Source: CAYMDP01 sp964389375 (GTDB lineage: Bacteria > Bdellovibrionota > Bdellovibrionia > Bdellovibrionales > UBA1609). Taken from it: 58,703 nucleotides of DNA. Shown here piece by piece: positions 1 to 6,321 of this stretch. The stretch covers positions 1 through 58,703 of the forward strand of contig CAYMDP010000013.1 of NCBI GenBank assembly GCA_964389375.1, given 5' to 3'. The translations under genes and the position numbers were made by a program. The notes beneath the pieces are model-generated. The model searched no databases. It worked only from the letters and a program-made list of their open reading frames with translations, and was not told the origin of the DNA. Numbering within the stretch: the first letter of the stretch is position 1; every line of letters starts with the position of its first letter.

Positions 1-510
1 GGGACCCCAATACTTGTTATAAACGTCGAAAACAACCAATACATCAAAAAAATTGAGTCCGTTGTTTTTGTAAAAATCCTAAGCGACTCCAACCCAGGCT
101 TTCAGCCCTTTGGATTCGCTGGTGGGACTTATGATCAACACACCAAACTCACTCGCTTTGGTGCAAGAGACTACGATGCTTTCGCTGGAAGATGGACGAG
201 CAGAGATCCGATTCTGTTTAATGGCGGGGATACGAATCTTTATGGGTATGTCCTACAGGATCCGGTGAACCTAATTGATCCTATGGGATTAACAAGCTGC
301 CCTTCCGCTGATCATTTTGCGGCAGAATGCAGAAGAACTAGAGATGAGTCAAACCTACTCATAGACAGAAGAAAAGACCCAACCCTAGATGAAATGGACC
401 GAGCTATTATTGACGAACGGCTGAATGATCTTTTTGAGGAGTTAAAGGAAAATGAAGACACTCAGACAAATTTCAATGATCAATGCCAAGGCGAAGGCAG
501 GGCAATTTGA
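1..510 (+). CDS. RHS repeat-associated protein, 3' end (partial)
   Basis: Reading frame 1 is open from the window edge to TGA at 508-510, so the start lies upstream. It carries the RHS core signature: FGFAGGTYD, then RFGARDYDAFAGRWTSRDP, then NLYGYVLQDPVNLIDPMG. In RHS/polymorphic toxins this core forms the end of the shell and is followed by a variable C-terminal toxin tip. Here the tip after DPMG is only about 70 residues, charged, and ends CQGEGRAI. I recognise no toxin fold. The next gene overlaps its last 28 bases, the usual position of an immunity gene. RHS identity is secure; toxin activity is inference. Confidence 0.9.
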   Translation, partial: GTPILVINVENNQYIKKIESVVFVKILSDSNPGFQPFGFAGGTYDQHTKLTRFGARDYDAFAGRWTSRDPILFNGGDTNLYGYVLQDPVNLIDPMGLTSCPSADHFAAECRRTRDESNLLIDRRKDPTLDEMDRAIIDERLNDLFEELKENEDTQTNFNDQCQGEGRAI

Positions 511-1301
511 TTCGGAGCGCTTTGATTGCGGCAATTCTGATCGCGCTCTCTGCCAGTTTTTTCAACCTTTTTATGACAGAGAAAATGGATGGGGCAAAAT
601 CGTCCATATCAGAAGAGGTTCCTCAACGGGCTTCCGTAAGCAATATTCCAAATGATGAGGAATTAGTTTCGAACACTACCATAGAGTCGGATCCCACGCC
701 CATGAACCCCGAAAAAACGGATGCCCCAGAAAAAGTATTGGCATCCCATAAAACTGATTCATATAAGCCAGAGTACCCAAATTTTAATTCATTAGAGTGG
801 AAGTACGAACAACTCTTTCGGAGGTTTTCAGGTCGGCCCAATTCCCCAGACATCATCTATAAAAAACTGAATGAGTATAATCCGAAAATATTTACTGGCC
901 TCACTGATATACGCCAGGGATCGTTCTTAACGTTTGGAAAGGAATTTTTCGAAAAACTTCGAAAAAATTGCAGTGATTTCGGAGGATGTGAAAATGTAAT
1001 TTTCTCTGAACAAAAAATTTATAACCGGTTTCAAAATCCGTTTAATAAAAAAATACCTTTTTGCTGGTTTCAGTCCATTGGCGACAGCCAGTTCTCAGAC
1101 AATTCTCCTCTAGGAGTCGTACAGGTAGAAAAATCTGAGCTCGATGAAATTTCCAATCAAATCTCAATCATTTTTATTAAAAACTCTTCCAATAATTTTA
1201 CCAATAGTCTTAGGTCCTTAAATTGCACCCTTGAGAAGGGCTTAGATATCAACCTAATGAAAATTCATCATCTAGAAGCCGTATTTGGGATTGCGCTTTA
1301 A
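483..1301 (+). CDS. membrane-anchored hypothetical protein, candidate RHS immunity protein
   Basis: A 272-residue protein starting at ATG 483 inside the end of the RHS frame. After a basic start (PRRR) there is one hydrophobic segment at about residues 10-31, then a soluble domain with four scattered cysteines that is rich in Asn, Ser and Lys. I recognise no family. The overlap with the RHS tip suggests coupled translation and an immunity role, which is inference from position only. No strong Shine-Dalgarno is visible before ATG 483, as is common when translation is coupled. Base composition is AT-rich like the rest of the block up to 6.2 kb. Confidence 0.6.
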   Translation: MPRRRQGNLIRSALIAAILIALSASFFNLFMTEKMDGAKSSISEEVPQRASVSNIPNDEELVSNTTIESDPTPMNPEKTDAPEKVLASHKTDSYKPEYPNFNSLEWKYEQLFRRFSGRPNSPDIIYKKLNEYNPKIFTGLTDIRQGSFLTFGKEFFEKLRKNCSDFGGCENVIFSEQKIYNRFQNPFNKKIPFCWFQSIGDSQFSDNSPLGVVQVEKSELDEISNQISIIFIKNSSNNFTNSLRSLNCTLEKGLDINLMKIHHLEAVFGIAL

Positions 1302-1337
1302 TAGAATCGTACTTCCACGATGCGAGAGGTTTAAAAT

Positions 1338-1880
1338 ATGAAATCATCCAAAGAATTAAAGTGGCTAAAGTATGCTCTAACCTACTGCGCTTGGTACCAC
1401 TTCTTCGGGCTGTTTATTTTAATTGTTCTGGAATCTCTTTCGTTTTTTCAGCACACTTTACTCGGAATAATAAATTCCTATTCGTGGACAGGTCTGGCAA
1501 CTACCGTTTTATCCGCCGGAACCTATTTTCTAATAGGAAGAATATTCCTGATGCTTAAGGATTTATCCGAAAATAAGGCCGAGCACAGTCTCTTCCAAAA
1601 AATTAATCTACTTATCAAGGTACTGATTCCTGTCTATCTACTCAACATTTTATACCTGACATTATATTCTTCAAATTTGGGCTCGCTCAGGGAAGCATTT
1701 CCCAACGGAATCCCCAGCTCTGAATCCCAGGGACTTTTAATGACGCTGGCCAAAATCTGGCTCAGCTCAGAATCTTACGTTTATTTTATAGTCGATCACT
1801 TTTCGCCGACGCCAAGCTTAATATTGGTCATTTTGGGGGCCCTTTGGTTACGTCTTTCCGCCAAAAATACGACTGAATAG
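1338..1880 (+). CDS. four-helix integral membrane protein, unknown function
   Basis: A 180-residue protein with four strongly hydrophobic segments (about residues 10-36, 50-75, 90-115 and 155-172). The start at ATG 1338 has a GAGG ribosome-binding site eight bases upstream. It follows the preceding gene by 36 bases on the same strand. I recognise no catalytic motif. It is one of a run of small membrane proteins downstream of an RHS gene, so a role as an immunity or orphan-immunity protein is possible but unproven. Confidence 0.6.
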   Translation: MKSSKELKWLKYALTYCAWYHFFGLFILIVLESLSFFQHTLLGIINSYSWTGLATTVLSAGTYFLIGRIFLMLKDLSENKAEHSLFQKINLLIKVLIPVYLLNILYLTLYSSNLGSLREAFPNGIPSSESQGLLMTLAKIWLSSESYVYFIVDHFSPTPSLILVILGALWLRLSAKNTTE

Positions 1881-2004
1881 GCCGAGCGTGAAAACACAAT
1901 CCGATGCCAATTATTTTTCTGATTTTTTCTGCCTGCACAATCACCAAATCCGCGGGGAACCACCTGGGTTCAGGTGTCCGTCCCATTTTTTAAGGTAGAT
2001 AACG

Positions 2005-3069
2005 ATGTTTCACCGGACATTTATTTTAATCCTTCTGCCATTGATCTCCCGTGAGATCGTCGCAAAAACTCAGCTGGATGTTGCCGCTATAATTAATGAC
2101 CGCTACTCACAATACTGTGAGACGAACTATAATTATCCAAGTCCACTTGATGATAAACTCGAGTCTCTTTCGAAGTCATACGATGTGCACCTCTATACGC
2201 ACTTCAGTCCGAAAGAAATGGAGGCCAATGTAGATAAAACTCTGATTCACACCGAGTCAATTATGGCTGAAAATTCAGATTTTAAAAAACTTGATCTAGC
2301 GTACGCACTCTTGATCTCTAGATCCAATAACCTCTCATTAATGAAAAATATAATCGACTTCACTAGCAAAAATGCTTCAATAGAAGCTCATCGAAAGTTT
2401 ATTCAATCGCACATATCAGGGATGGATGAAGATTGGGAATCCAGCTTTGATCACTTGCTTGATTCGATTGCTGAAGCGCCAGTCATACACATCGGTATGT
2501 TTGCCGGGCTTATGAATCTTGACGGACGGGATGAATTCCATAAAAAGATAGCAAAAAAAGCGCTCAATCTGATGAATGCGAATCAATCGCGTCTTGTAAA
2601 CAAAGAATTTGGATTCGGAGTCATTCAGTACCTCTCGGGGGACATAAATCCGGACCAGTGGGACCGATTTCAAATTATTGAAGCCGCCTATAAATCTTGT
2701 CCCGCAGACGATATCCTAGCAGAACTCTACGGCGAAGAGCTCTTACGAGAAAGGCGTCTAAACGAAGCCAATTCCGTACTTGAACCGCTCGTCAGGCAAC
2801 GAAAATACCCAACTGCATTATCTGAGTTTCTTTTTGCACAAGTAAGACACCTTATAGGGGATACTAAAACAGCAAAACCAATTTACCAAAGACTGATCCA
2901 GCCTCAAAATCTCTATCTAAACAATTACGATAAAGCAGTAGCGAAAAATCTATTGGAGGAGATCAACCGGGAGAATGGTTTCTCGTCAAAATTGGTAGCC
3001 GTCGGTTTATTACTGATTGGATCAATGATCATGTACTTTTTCTATCGACGGAAAAATTCCAAAGAGTAA
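2005..3069 (+). CDS. exported membrane-anchored protein with helical-repeat body
   Basis: A 354-residue protein with an N-terminal hydrophobic signal segment (about residues 4-20), a long alpha-helical body, and one C-terminal transmembrane helix (about residues 330-348) followed by a basic tail (RRKNSKE). The helical stretch at about residues 225-320 has the spacing of TPR-like repeats. The predicted topology places the body outside the cytoplasm with a C-terminal anchor. An AAGGT ribosome-binding site precedes ATG 2005. Function is unknown; TPR assignment is by eye. It sits in the RHS-associated array and is the largest complete gene there. Confidence 0.6.
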   Translation: MFHRTFILILLPLISREIVAKTQLDVAAIINDRYSQYCETNYNYPSPLDDKLESLSKSYDVHLYTHFSPKEMEANVDKTLIHTESIMAENSDFKKLDLAYALLISRSNNLSLMKNIIDFTSKNASIEAHRKFIQSHISGMDEDWESSFDHLLDSIAEAPVIHIGMFAGLMNLDGRDEFHKKIAKKALNLMNANQSRLVNKEFGFGVIQYLSGDINPDQWDRFQIIEAAYKSCPADDILAELYGEELLRERRLNEANSVLEPLVRQRKYPTALSEFLFAQVRHLIGDTKTAKPIYQRLIQPQNLYLNNYDKAVAKNLLEEINRENGFSSKLVAVGLLLIGSMIMYFFYRRKNSKE

Positions 3070-3132
3070 CCTTACTTCTCTTGGTCCAATACTAGTCTTA
3101 AGAGGGAAATGAATTGGTGCACGTCTTATTTT

Positions 3133-3171
3133 TGCGTAACGGAGAACAAACTAATGATATCTCGTTACGCA
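3133..3171. repeat. 9-bp hairpin in RHS-tip remnant region
   Basis: TGCGTAACG at 3133-3141 is the exact reverse complement of CGTTACGCA at 3163-3171, with a 21-base loop. The right arm begins the 30-base unit repeated at 4137-4166. Confidence 0.6.
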
Positions 3172-3190
3172 CAAATACGACGGGCACCCA
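3161..3190 (+). repeat. 30-base diverged repeat, copy 1
   Basis: Positions 3161-3190 match 4137-4166 at about 26 of 30 bases, starting CTCGTTACGC in both and ending CACCCA. Translated in the shared frame the two copies read LRTNTTGTQ and LRKNSTDTQ, so this is probably a remnant of homologous coding sequence and not a regulatory site. Confidence 0.6.
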
Positions 3191-3245
3191 ACCAATTAAC
3201 TGCCAGGACTTCGTACGTGATTCAATTGGCGGAGGGAGTCGCTAG
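3165..3245 (+). pseudogene. RHS C-terminal tip remnant 1
   Basis: An open frame without its own start ends at TAG 3243-3245 with NCQDFVRDSIGGGSR. The end resembles the next remnant (FQEFIRDATGEGSI, ending 3645) and, more loosely, the CQGEGRAI end of the RHS gene at position 510. The TAG shares its last base with the GTG start of the following membrane gene, the tight coupling expected of a toxin tip and its immunity gene. No RHS core precedes it, so it looks like a displaced or orphan tip. This reading rests on short similarities seen by eye. Confidence 0.4.
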
Positions 3246-3526
3246 TGAAGAAACATCTAGGTAAACTGATCTATTTCGCAATCGGCCTGCTTTGGTTCCT
3301 ATACATTTTTAACATCGGAGGCGGAGAGGCTGTAATATTTCCGACACTATTAACGATTGTTATCACTGCTCCCATTGGTTTATTGTTTTTCGCTCTAGGA
3401 TCAGTAGTATCGTTTGGGGATTTTTACATTCCTATCCTGTTAATCTTGAACTACTTCCAGTGGGTTTATTTCGTTAAGCTATACAGAAAATTTAAAGAGC
3501 GACGCAGGACACAGAAGGTGTTGTGA
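3245..3526 (+). CDS. small three-helix membrane protein, candidate orphan immunity protein
   Basis: A 93-residue protein starting at GTG 3245 with a GGAGGG ribosome-binding site about eight bases upstream. It consists almost wholly of hydrophobic segments (about residues 5-25, 30-55 and 58-80) with a basic C-terminus (RKFKERRRTQK). Its start codon overlaps the stop of the RHS-tip remnant by one base, arguing for translational coupling. Family unknown. An immunity role against a membrane-active or periplasmic toxin is an inference from context. Confidence 0.55.
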   Translation: MKKHLGKLIYFAIGLLWFLYIFNIGGGEAVIFPTLLTIVITAPIGLLFFALGSVVSFGDFYIPILLILNYFQWVYFVKLYRKFKERRRTQKVL

Positions 3527-3570
3527 GGTGTTCAACTGCGTTAAGAGTGCCCGCAAAGGCTAACAAAAAA

Positions 3571-3645
3571 TCCGATCGTCTCGATTTCTCTACCTTTGTT
3601 TTCCAAGAGTTTATTCGTGATGCAACTGGTGAAGGGTCGATCTGA
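3571..3645 (+). pseudogene. RHS C-terminal tip remnant 2
   Basis: A frame lacking a convincing start ends at TGA 3643-3645 with FQEFIRDATGEGSI, similar to the end of remnant 1 (CQDFVRDSIGGGSR). The frame stays open upstream into the end of the previous gene, consistent with a truncated coding module. Function cannot be assigned. Confidence 0.35.
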
Positions 3646-3659
3646 ATCTTGAGGATATT

Positions 3660-3785
3660 ATGGAGAGATGTACACAGGAATACCTGTGGGCGTTGTCAAG
3701 ACTAGCCGATGCTCAGAATGATTTGCTTGGATTTCCGGGGGAATTCGCAGTCTGTCTGGCTCTGATAGCTGCTCCCGGTCCATAG
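3660..3785 (+). CDS. 41-residue small ORF in the array
   Basis: ATG 3660 has GAGGA seven bases upstream and the frame runs to TAG 3783-3785. The peptide begins MERCTQEYLWALSR and ends CLALIAAPGP, with two cysteines and a mildly hydrophobic C-terminus. It lies 14 bases after RHS-tip remnant 2 and 17 bases before the next membrane gene. It may be a short toxin-tip fragment or a real small protein; nothing in it identifies a family. Confidence 0.3.
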   Translation: MERCTQEYLWALSRLADAQNDLLGFPGEFAVCLALIAAPGP

Positions 3786-3802
3786 TTTAGAAGGGAATAG
3801 AA

Positions 3803-4087
3803 TTGACTGCATATTTTACGACATTTGGCATTTCTTTGTTGGCTCTAGTTCTCGTGGAACGATGGTCTTATATGGCTCGGCCAAAGGGAGTCCTTTGGGA
3901 AAAAATATCGGCCAATGATAGACGCATCGTTGAATGGCCATTTGGAGACAAATGGCAGTCCGTGGTGGATAACTCGATCAAGCCAGCATTAATGGAATAT
4001 AGGAAAAGGCAAAGAGTAAACATCATCTGTCGTTATATCTTCATTGCTGTCTGGATTAGTGTATCCATTTTGGCAAAGTTTTCCTGA
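3803..4087 (+). CDS. small two-helix membrane protein
   Basis: A 94-residue protein read from TTG 3803, with GAAGGGA as ribosome-binding site seven to ten bases upstream. Two hydrophobic helices (about residues 2-20 and 73-92) flank a polar loop with several basic residues. Family unknown. Position in the same-strand run of small membrane genes suggests the same origin as its neighbours. Confidence 0.5.
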   Translation: MTAYFTTFGISLLALVLVERWSYMARPKGVLWEKISANDRRIVEWPFGDKWQSVVDNSIKPALMEYRKRQRVNIICRYIFIAVWISVSILAKFS

Positions 4088-4136
4088 AAGGAACAACCGC
4101 CTGTGCAAACCAAAGTTCACGCAAAACTACTGACAC

Positions 4137-4166
4137 CTCGTTACGCAAAAATTCCACGGACACCCA
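4137..4166 (+). repeat. 30-base diverged repeat, copy 2
   Basis: Second copy of the unit at 3161-3190 (about 26 of 30 bases identical). In frame it starts a short remnant (4141-4188) reading LRKNSTDTQ and then ending GGP before TAG 4186-4188. Confidence 0.6.
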
Positions 4167-4188
4167 AGCTGCTCCAGGCGGCCCATAG
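4141..4188 (+). pseudogene. RHS-tip-like remnant 3
   Basis: A short in-frame stretch, LRKNSTDTQAAPGGP then TAG 4186-4188, whose first nine residues parallel remnant 1 (LRTNTTGTQ). The remainder of the 4088-4310 interval shows no other gene. Confidence 0.3.
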
Positions 4189-4310
4189 GCGCTGGACCTG
4201 CCGCTTGCGAAAGCAAAGCCGCTATTGTAAACTTTAATTGTTTGCATCGGAACTGGCCATATAAATAGAATTTAATAAACATTATTGAATCTAATGTTTA
4301 TCGAGGGAAA

Positions 4311-4532
4311 ATGAGTGAGTTTATCGTTTCGATTGTTCTGGAGATGTTAGTCCTTACTCCTGGCGCATTCGTAATTGCCCTTCTAAAGGGCACTCCCAGG
4401 AGTACTTCAAAAATAATGCAGATCCATTATCTCCCGAGTTTAATCATCGGTGCGGGTATCTGGATATGCATTGCACTAGTGATTAAGTTTGCAATAACTG
4501 GATGCATCATGTGCGAAGGGAACGCGCAATGA
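4311..4532 (+). CDS. small two-helix membrane protein
   Basis: A 73-residue protein starting at ATG 4311 with GAGGG five bases upstream. Hydrophobic helices lie at about residues 3-24 and 43-66, and it ends with a cysteine pair (GCIMCEG). Its TGA stop overlaps the ATG of the next tiny gene in an ATGA arrangement, so the two are probably translated together. Function unknown. Confidence 0.5.
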   Translation: MSEFIVSIVLEMLVLTPGAFVIALLKGTPRSTSKIMQIHYLPSLIIGAGIWICIALVIKFAITGCIMCEGNAQ

Positions 4533-4639
4533 TTGACCCTCGAAGGAATTGGATAAAATGGATTGTGTTGGGCTTTCCGATCATCTTGATGCTGGGTGTA
4601 TTCCTAACGTCGGCCATATTGAGCCTGTTTCGACATTAG
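4529..4639 (+). CDS. 36-residue single-helix membrane peptide
   Basis: ATG 4529 overlaps the stop of the preceding gene as ATGA and the frame ends at TAG 4637-4639. The peptide begins MIDPRRNWIKW and continues as one hydrophobic helix of about 20 residues, ending SLFRH. Basic residues before the helix fit an inside N-terminus. The coupling and composition support a real small protein, but it is too short to classify. Confidence 0.45.
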   Translation: MIDPRRNWIKWIVLGFPIILMLGVFLTSAILSLFRH

Positions 4640-4689
4640 CCAATGGAAAAACCTCCGCAGCCAAGCACCATATTGCGAAGAAGAACCGA

Positions 4690-5040
4690 ATGAATTTAAG
4701 CAAATATGAATTGGGTGGAGTTCGGGTTTGTATAGCCATCTATTTAACTTCATTTCTGCTACATCTAGCTATTGGCCAGAGAACCACAATTACAATCTTG
4801 TCCGTGGCCACGACAATTTATGCATTGAACATATTTTGGCTTTGGCAATTCGATAAGATGCCAAAACTCTTTAAAGAGCATCTCTATTACTATCCGATAA
4901 TGATCGGGTTGGATTTGATTTTTGCCATTTATCAAGAAGAGCTGACCCTGGTCGATTGGGCATTGTTCGGCTGGACGATAGTGGTCACAGTTTTTTTTGC
5001 AAGGTCGTGGAGAAAATATTTTGAGTCATGTACATTGTAA
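4690..5040 (+). CDS. four-helix small membrane protein
   Basis: I start this 116-residue protein at ATG 4690 (MNLSKYELGG), because upstream codons of the same frame back to TTG 4549 overlap the preceding 36-residue gene and encode an uncharacteristic polar stretch. A 16-residue frame (ATG 4643) ends at TGA 4691-4693, overlapping this ATG and possibly coupling translation. Four hydrophobic helices cover most of the length (about residues 10-30, 33-50, 65-82 and 88-106). Family unknown. Start choice is uncertain. Confidence 0.5.
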   Translation: MNLSKYELGGVRVCIAIYLTSFLLHLAIGQRTTITILSVATTIYALNIFWLWQFDKMPKLFKEHLYYYPIMIGLDLIFAIYQEELTLVDWALFGWTIVVTVFFARSWRKYFESCTL

Positions 5041-5076
5041 TTACAAAATTGCGATGACGAAAATCTTTGAGGAAAA

Positions 5077-5745
5077 GTGATAAAAATTCAACACGGACCT
5101 AAAAATTATGCATCCTTAATGTTTGTTCAGATATTCTGTTTTGGGGTATTATTCTACTTTGGTGACCGAGTAATTTGGCTTTGGACCATCCAAGACCCGC
5201 CGATTGTTTACGCCTTCGGACTCACAGTGTTTTCTGTCAGTGGACTTTTGTACCTTGCCACCATTCACATTATTCAGTTTATTCGAGAATCAAAAATTGT
5301 CAGCATATCCGCTGAAGGCCTCTACCTCAAAAATGGTGCACTTTACCGCTTTGATGATGCACAAAGCATACTCCCCGGTGGCCTTATGGGTTTTGAGATA
5401 AAATTCAGAGATGGGCAAAAATATAGACCTATCTATCTCAACAACGAAACTGCAACCCAAATATTTCTTTTAATAAAACACTACATCGAAACTTCTCCGA
5501 AAAAATCGGCATTAATTGAAAATATTAATGCCCACCTCAAAAAGCGTCACAACAAGGATGCATATCTGGTCATTTTCTTTTCGACCATAATGATCGCATT
5601 TCCACTTCTGCCTTCATTAAACCTGAAGTACCCAATATTTATAGTTGCTTTCGGTCTTTTGCCATTAGGATATGGCTTGTTTAAACTTAGGCAAAGTCCA
5701 AAAACATTTGATCAACTTCAAGGGCGTTCAAGGATGGGGCACTAA
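5077..5745 (+). CDS. membrane protein with central PH-like domain
   Basis: A 222-residue protein from GTG 5077, with GAGGA six bases upstream. Two N-terminal helices (about residues 14-36 and 43-68) are followed by a soluble beta-rich stretch of about 90 residues and then two more helices (about 163-183 and 187-205). The middle part has the strand pattern of bacterial PH-like membrane domains (KIVSISAEGLYLKNG, then FEIKFRDG). This assignment is by eye and tentative. Five bases separate it from the next small gene. Confidence 0.55.
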   Translation: MIKIQHGPKNYASLMFVQIFCFGVLFYFGDRVIWLWTIQDPPIVYAFGLTVFSVSGLLYLATIHIIQFIRESKIVSISAEGLYLKNGALYRFDDAQSILPGGLMGFEIKFRDGQKYRPIYLNNETATQIFLLIKHYIETSPKKSALIENINAHLKKRHNKDAYLVIFFSTIMIAFPLLPSLNLKYPIFIVAFGLLPLGYGLFKLRQSPKTFDQLQGRSRMGH

Positions 5746-5749
5746 ACCT

Positions 5750-5866
5750 ATGTCGAAAACTGAATTACTGCTTTTTTTCATTATCATGTCGGCTCTTCTG
5801 GCTGTTGGATTCACTCACTGCATAAAAAACGAGGCCTGGACGATCGCATATCTTAAGGATTCTTAA
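5750..5866 (+). CDS. 38-residue single-helix membrane peptide
   Basis: I start at ATG 5750 (MSKTELLLFF) because it lies five bases after the previous stop. The earlier start in this frame, ATG 5672, would overlap the previous gene by over 70 bases. One hydrophobic helix (about residues 5-22) is followed by a short polar tail. The TAA stop at 5864-5866 abuts the next ATG directly. Function unknown. Confidence 0.4.
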   Translation: MSKTELLLFFIIMSALLAVGFTHCIKNEAWTIAYLKDS

Positions 5867-5974
5867 ATGGAATGGTCAGGAAAATCCAAAAATATGAAGC
5901 TTCTAATGATAGCATTTTCAATATTACTATTTTTATTCATTTCATTTCGTGTCTATACTGAATTCACGCAATAA
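5867..5974 (+). CDS. 35-residue single-helix membrane peptide
   Basis: ATG 5867 follows the previous stop without a gap and the frame ends at TAA 5972-5974. The peptide has a basic start (MEWSGKSKNMK), a hydrophobic helix of about 16 residues and a short tail ending EFTQ. Stop-start abutment suggests coupling. No family can be assigned. Confidence 0.4.
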   Translation: MEWSGKSKNMKLLMIAFSILLFLFISFRVYTEFTQ

Positions 5975-5983
5975 GGAGTTCTT

Positions 5984-6220
5984 ATAAGCCTTGTAAATAG
6001 CCCAAACAAACGACCTAGGGGAAGCGGAATAATTCGTGAGTTATTCGGAGCCCTGCTTCTTATCTTTGGTGGCTCAATTTTATTTTACCCTATAGTTGAA
6101 AATGAAATTTTCAATTATATTTTGGCTGCAGTTTCCGCTGTCTCTGGTCTGATCATTATTTTACTCCAGCCAAAGACAGATGAAGAAGAGGCTGAGCAGT
6201 TTATTCTTAGAAAAAAATGA
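5984..6220 (+). CDS. 78-residue two-helix membrane protein with no standard start codon
   Basis: An open frame follows TAAGGAG at 5972-5978 and runs to TGA 6218-6220. It encodes two hydrophobic helices and a charged tail (DEEEAEQFILRKK), like the neighbouring small membrane proteins. The frame contains no ATG, GTG or TTG in a usable place. The codon spaced correctly after GGAG is ATA at 5984. Either an ATA start is used, or the start codon has mutated and the gene is dying. Confidence 0.35.
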   Translation: MSLVNSPNKRPRGSGIIRELFGALLLIFGGSILFYPIVENEIFNYILAAVSAVSGLIIILLQPKTDEEEAEQFILRKK

Positions 6221-6321
6221 GCCTTTTAAACCAACGCCCAAAAATGAAACAAAATCCGCAGGGACAAGTAGGGTTCATCTGACATCCTAAATAAAAATTG
6301 CTGAGCTTCCGATTTAGAATC

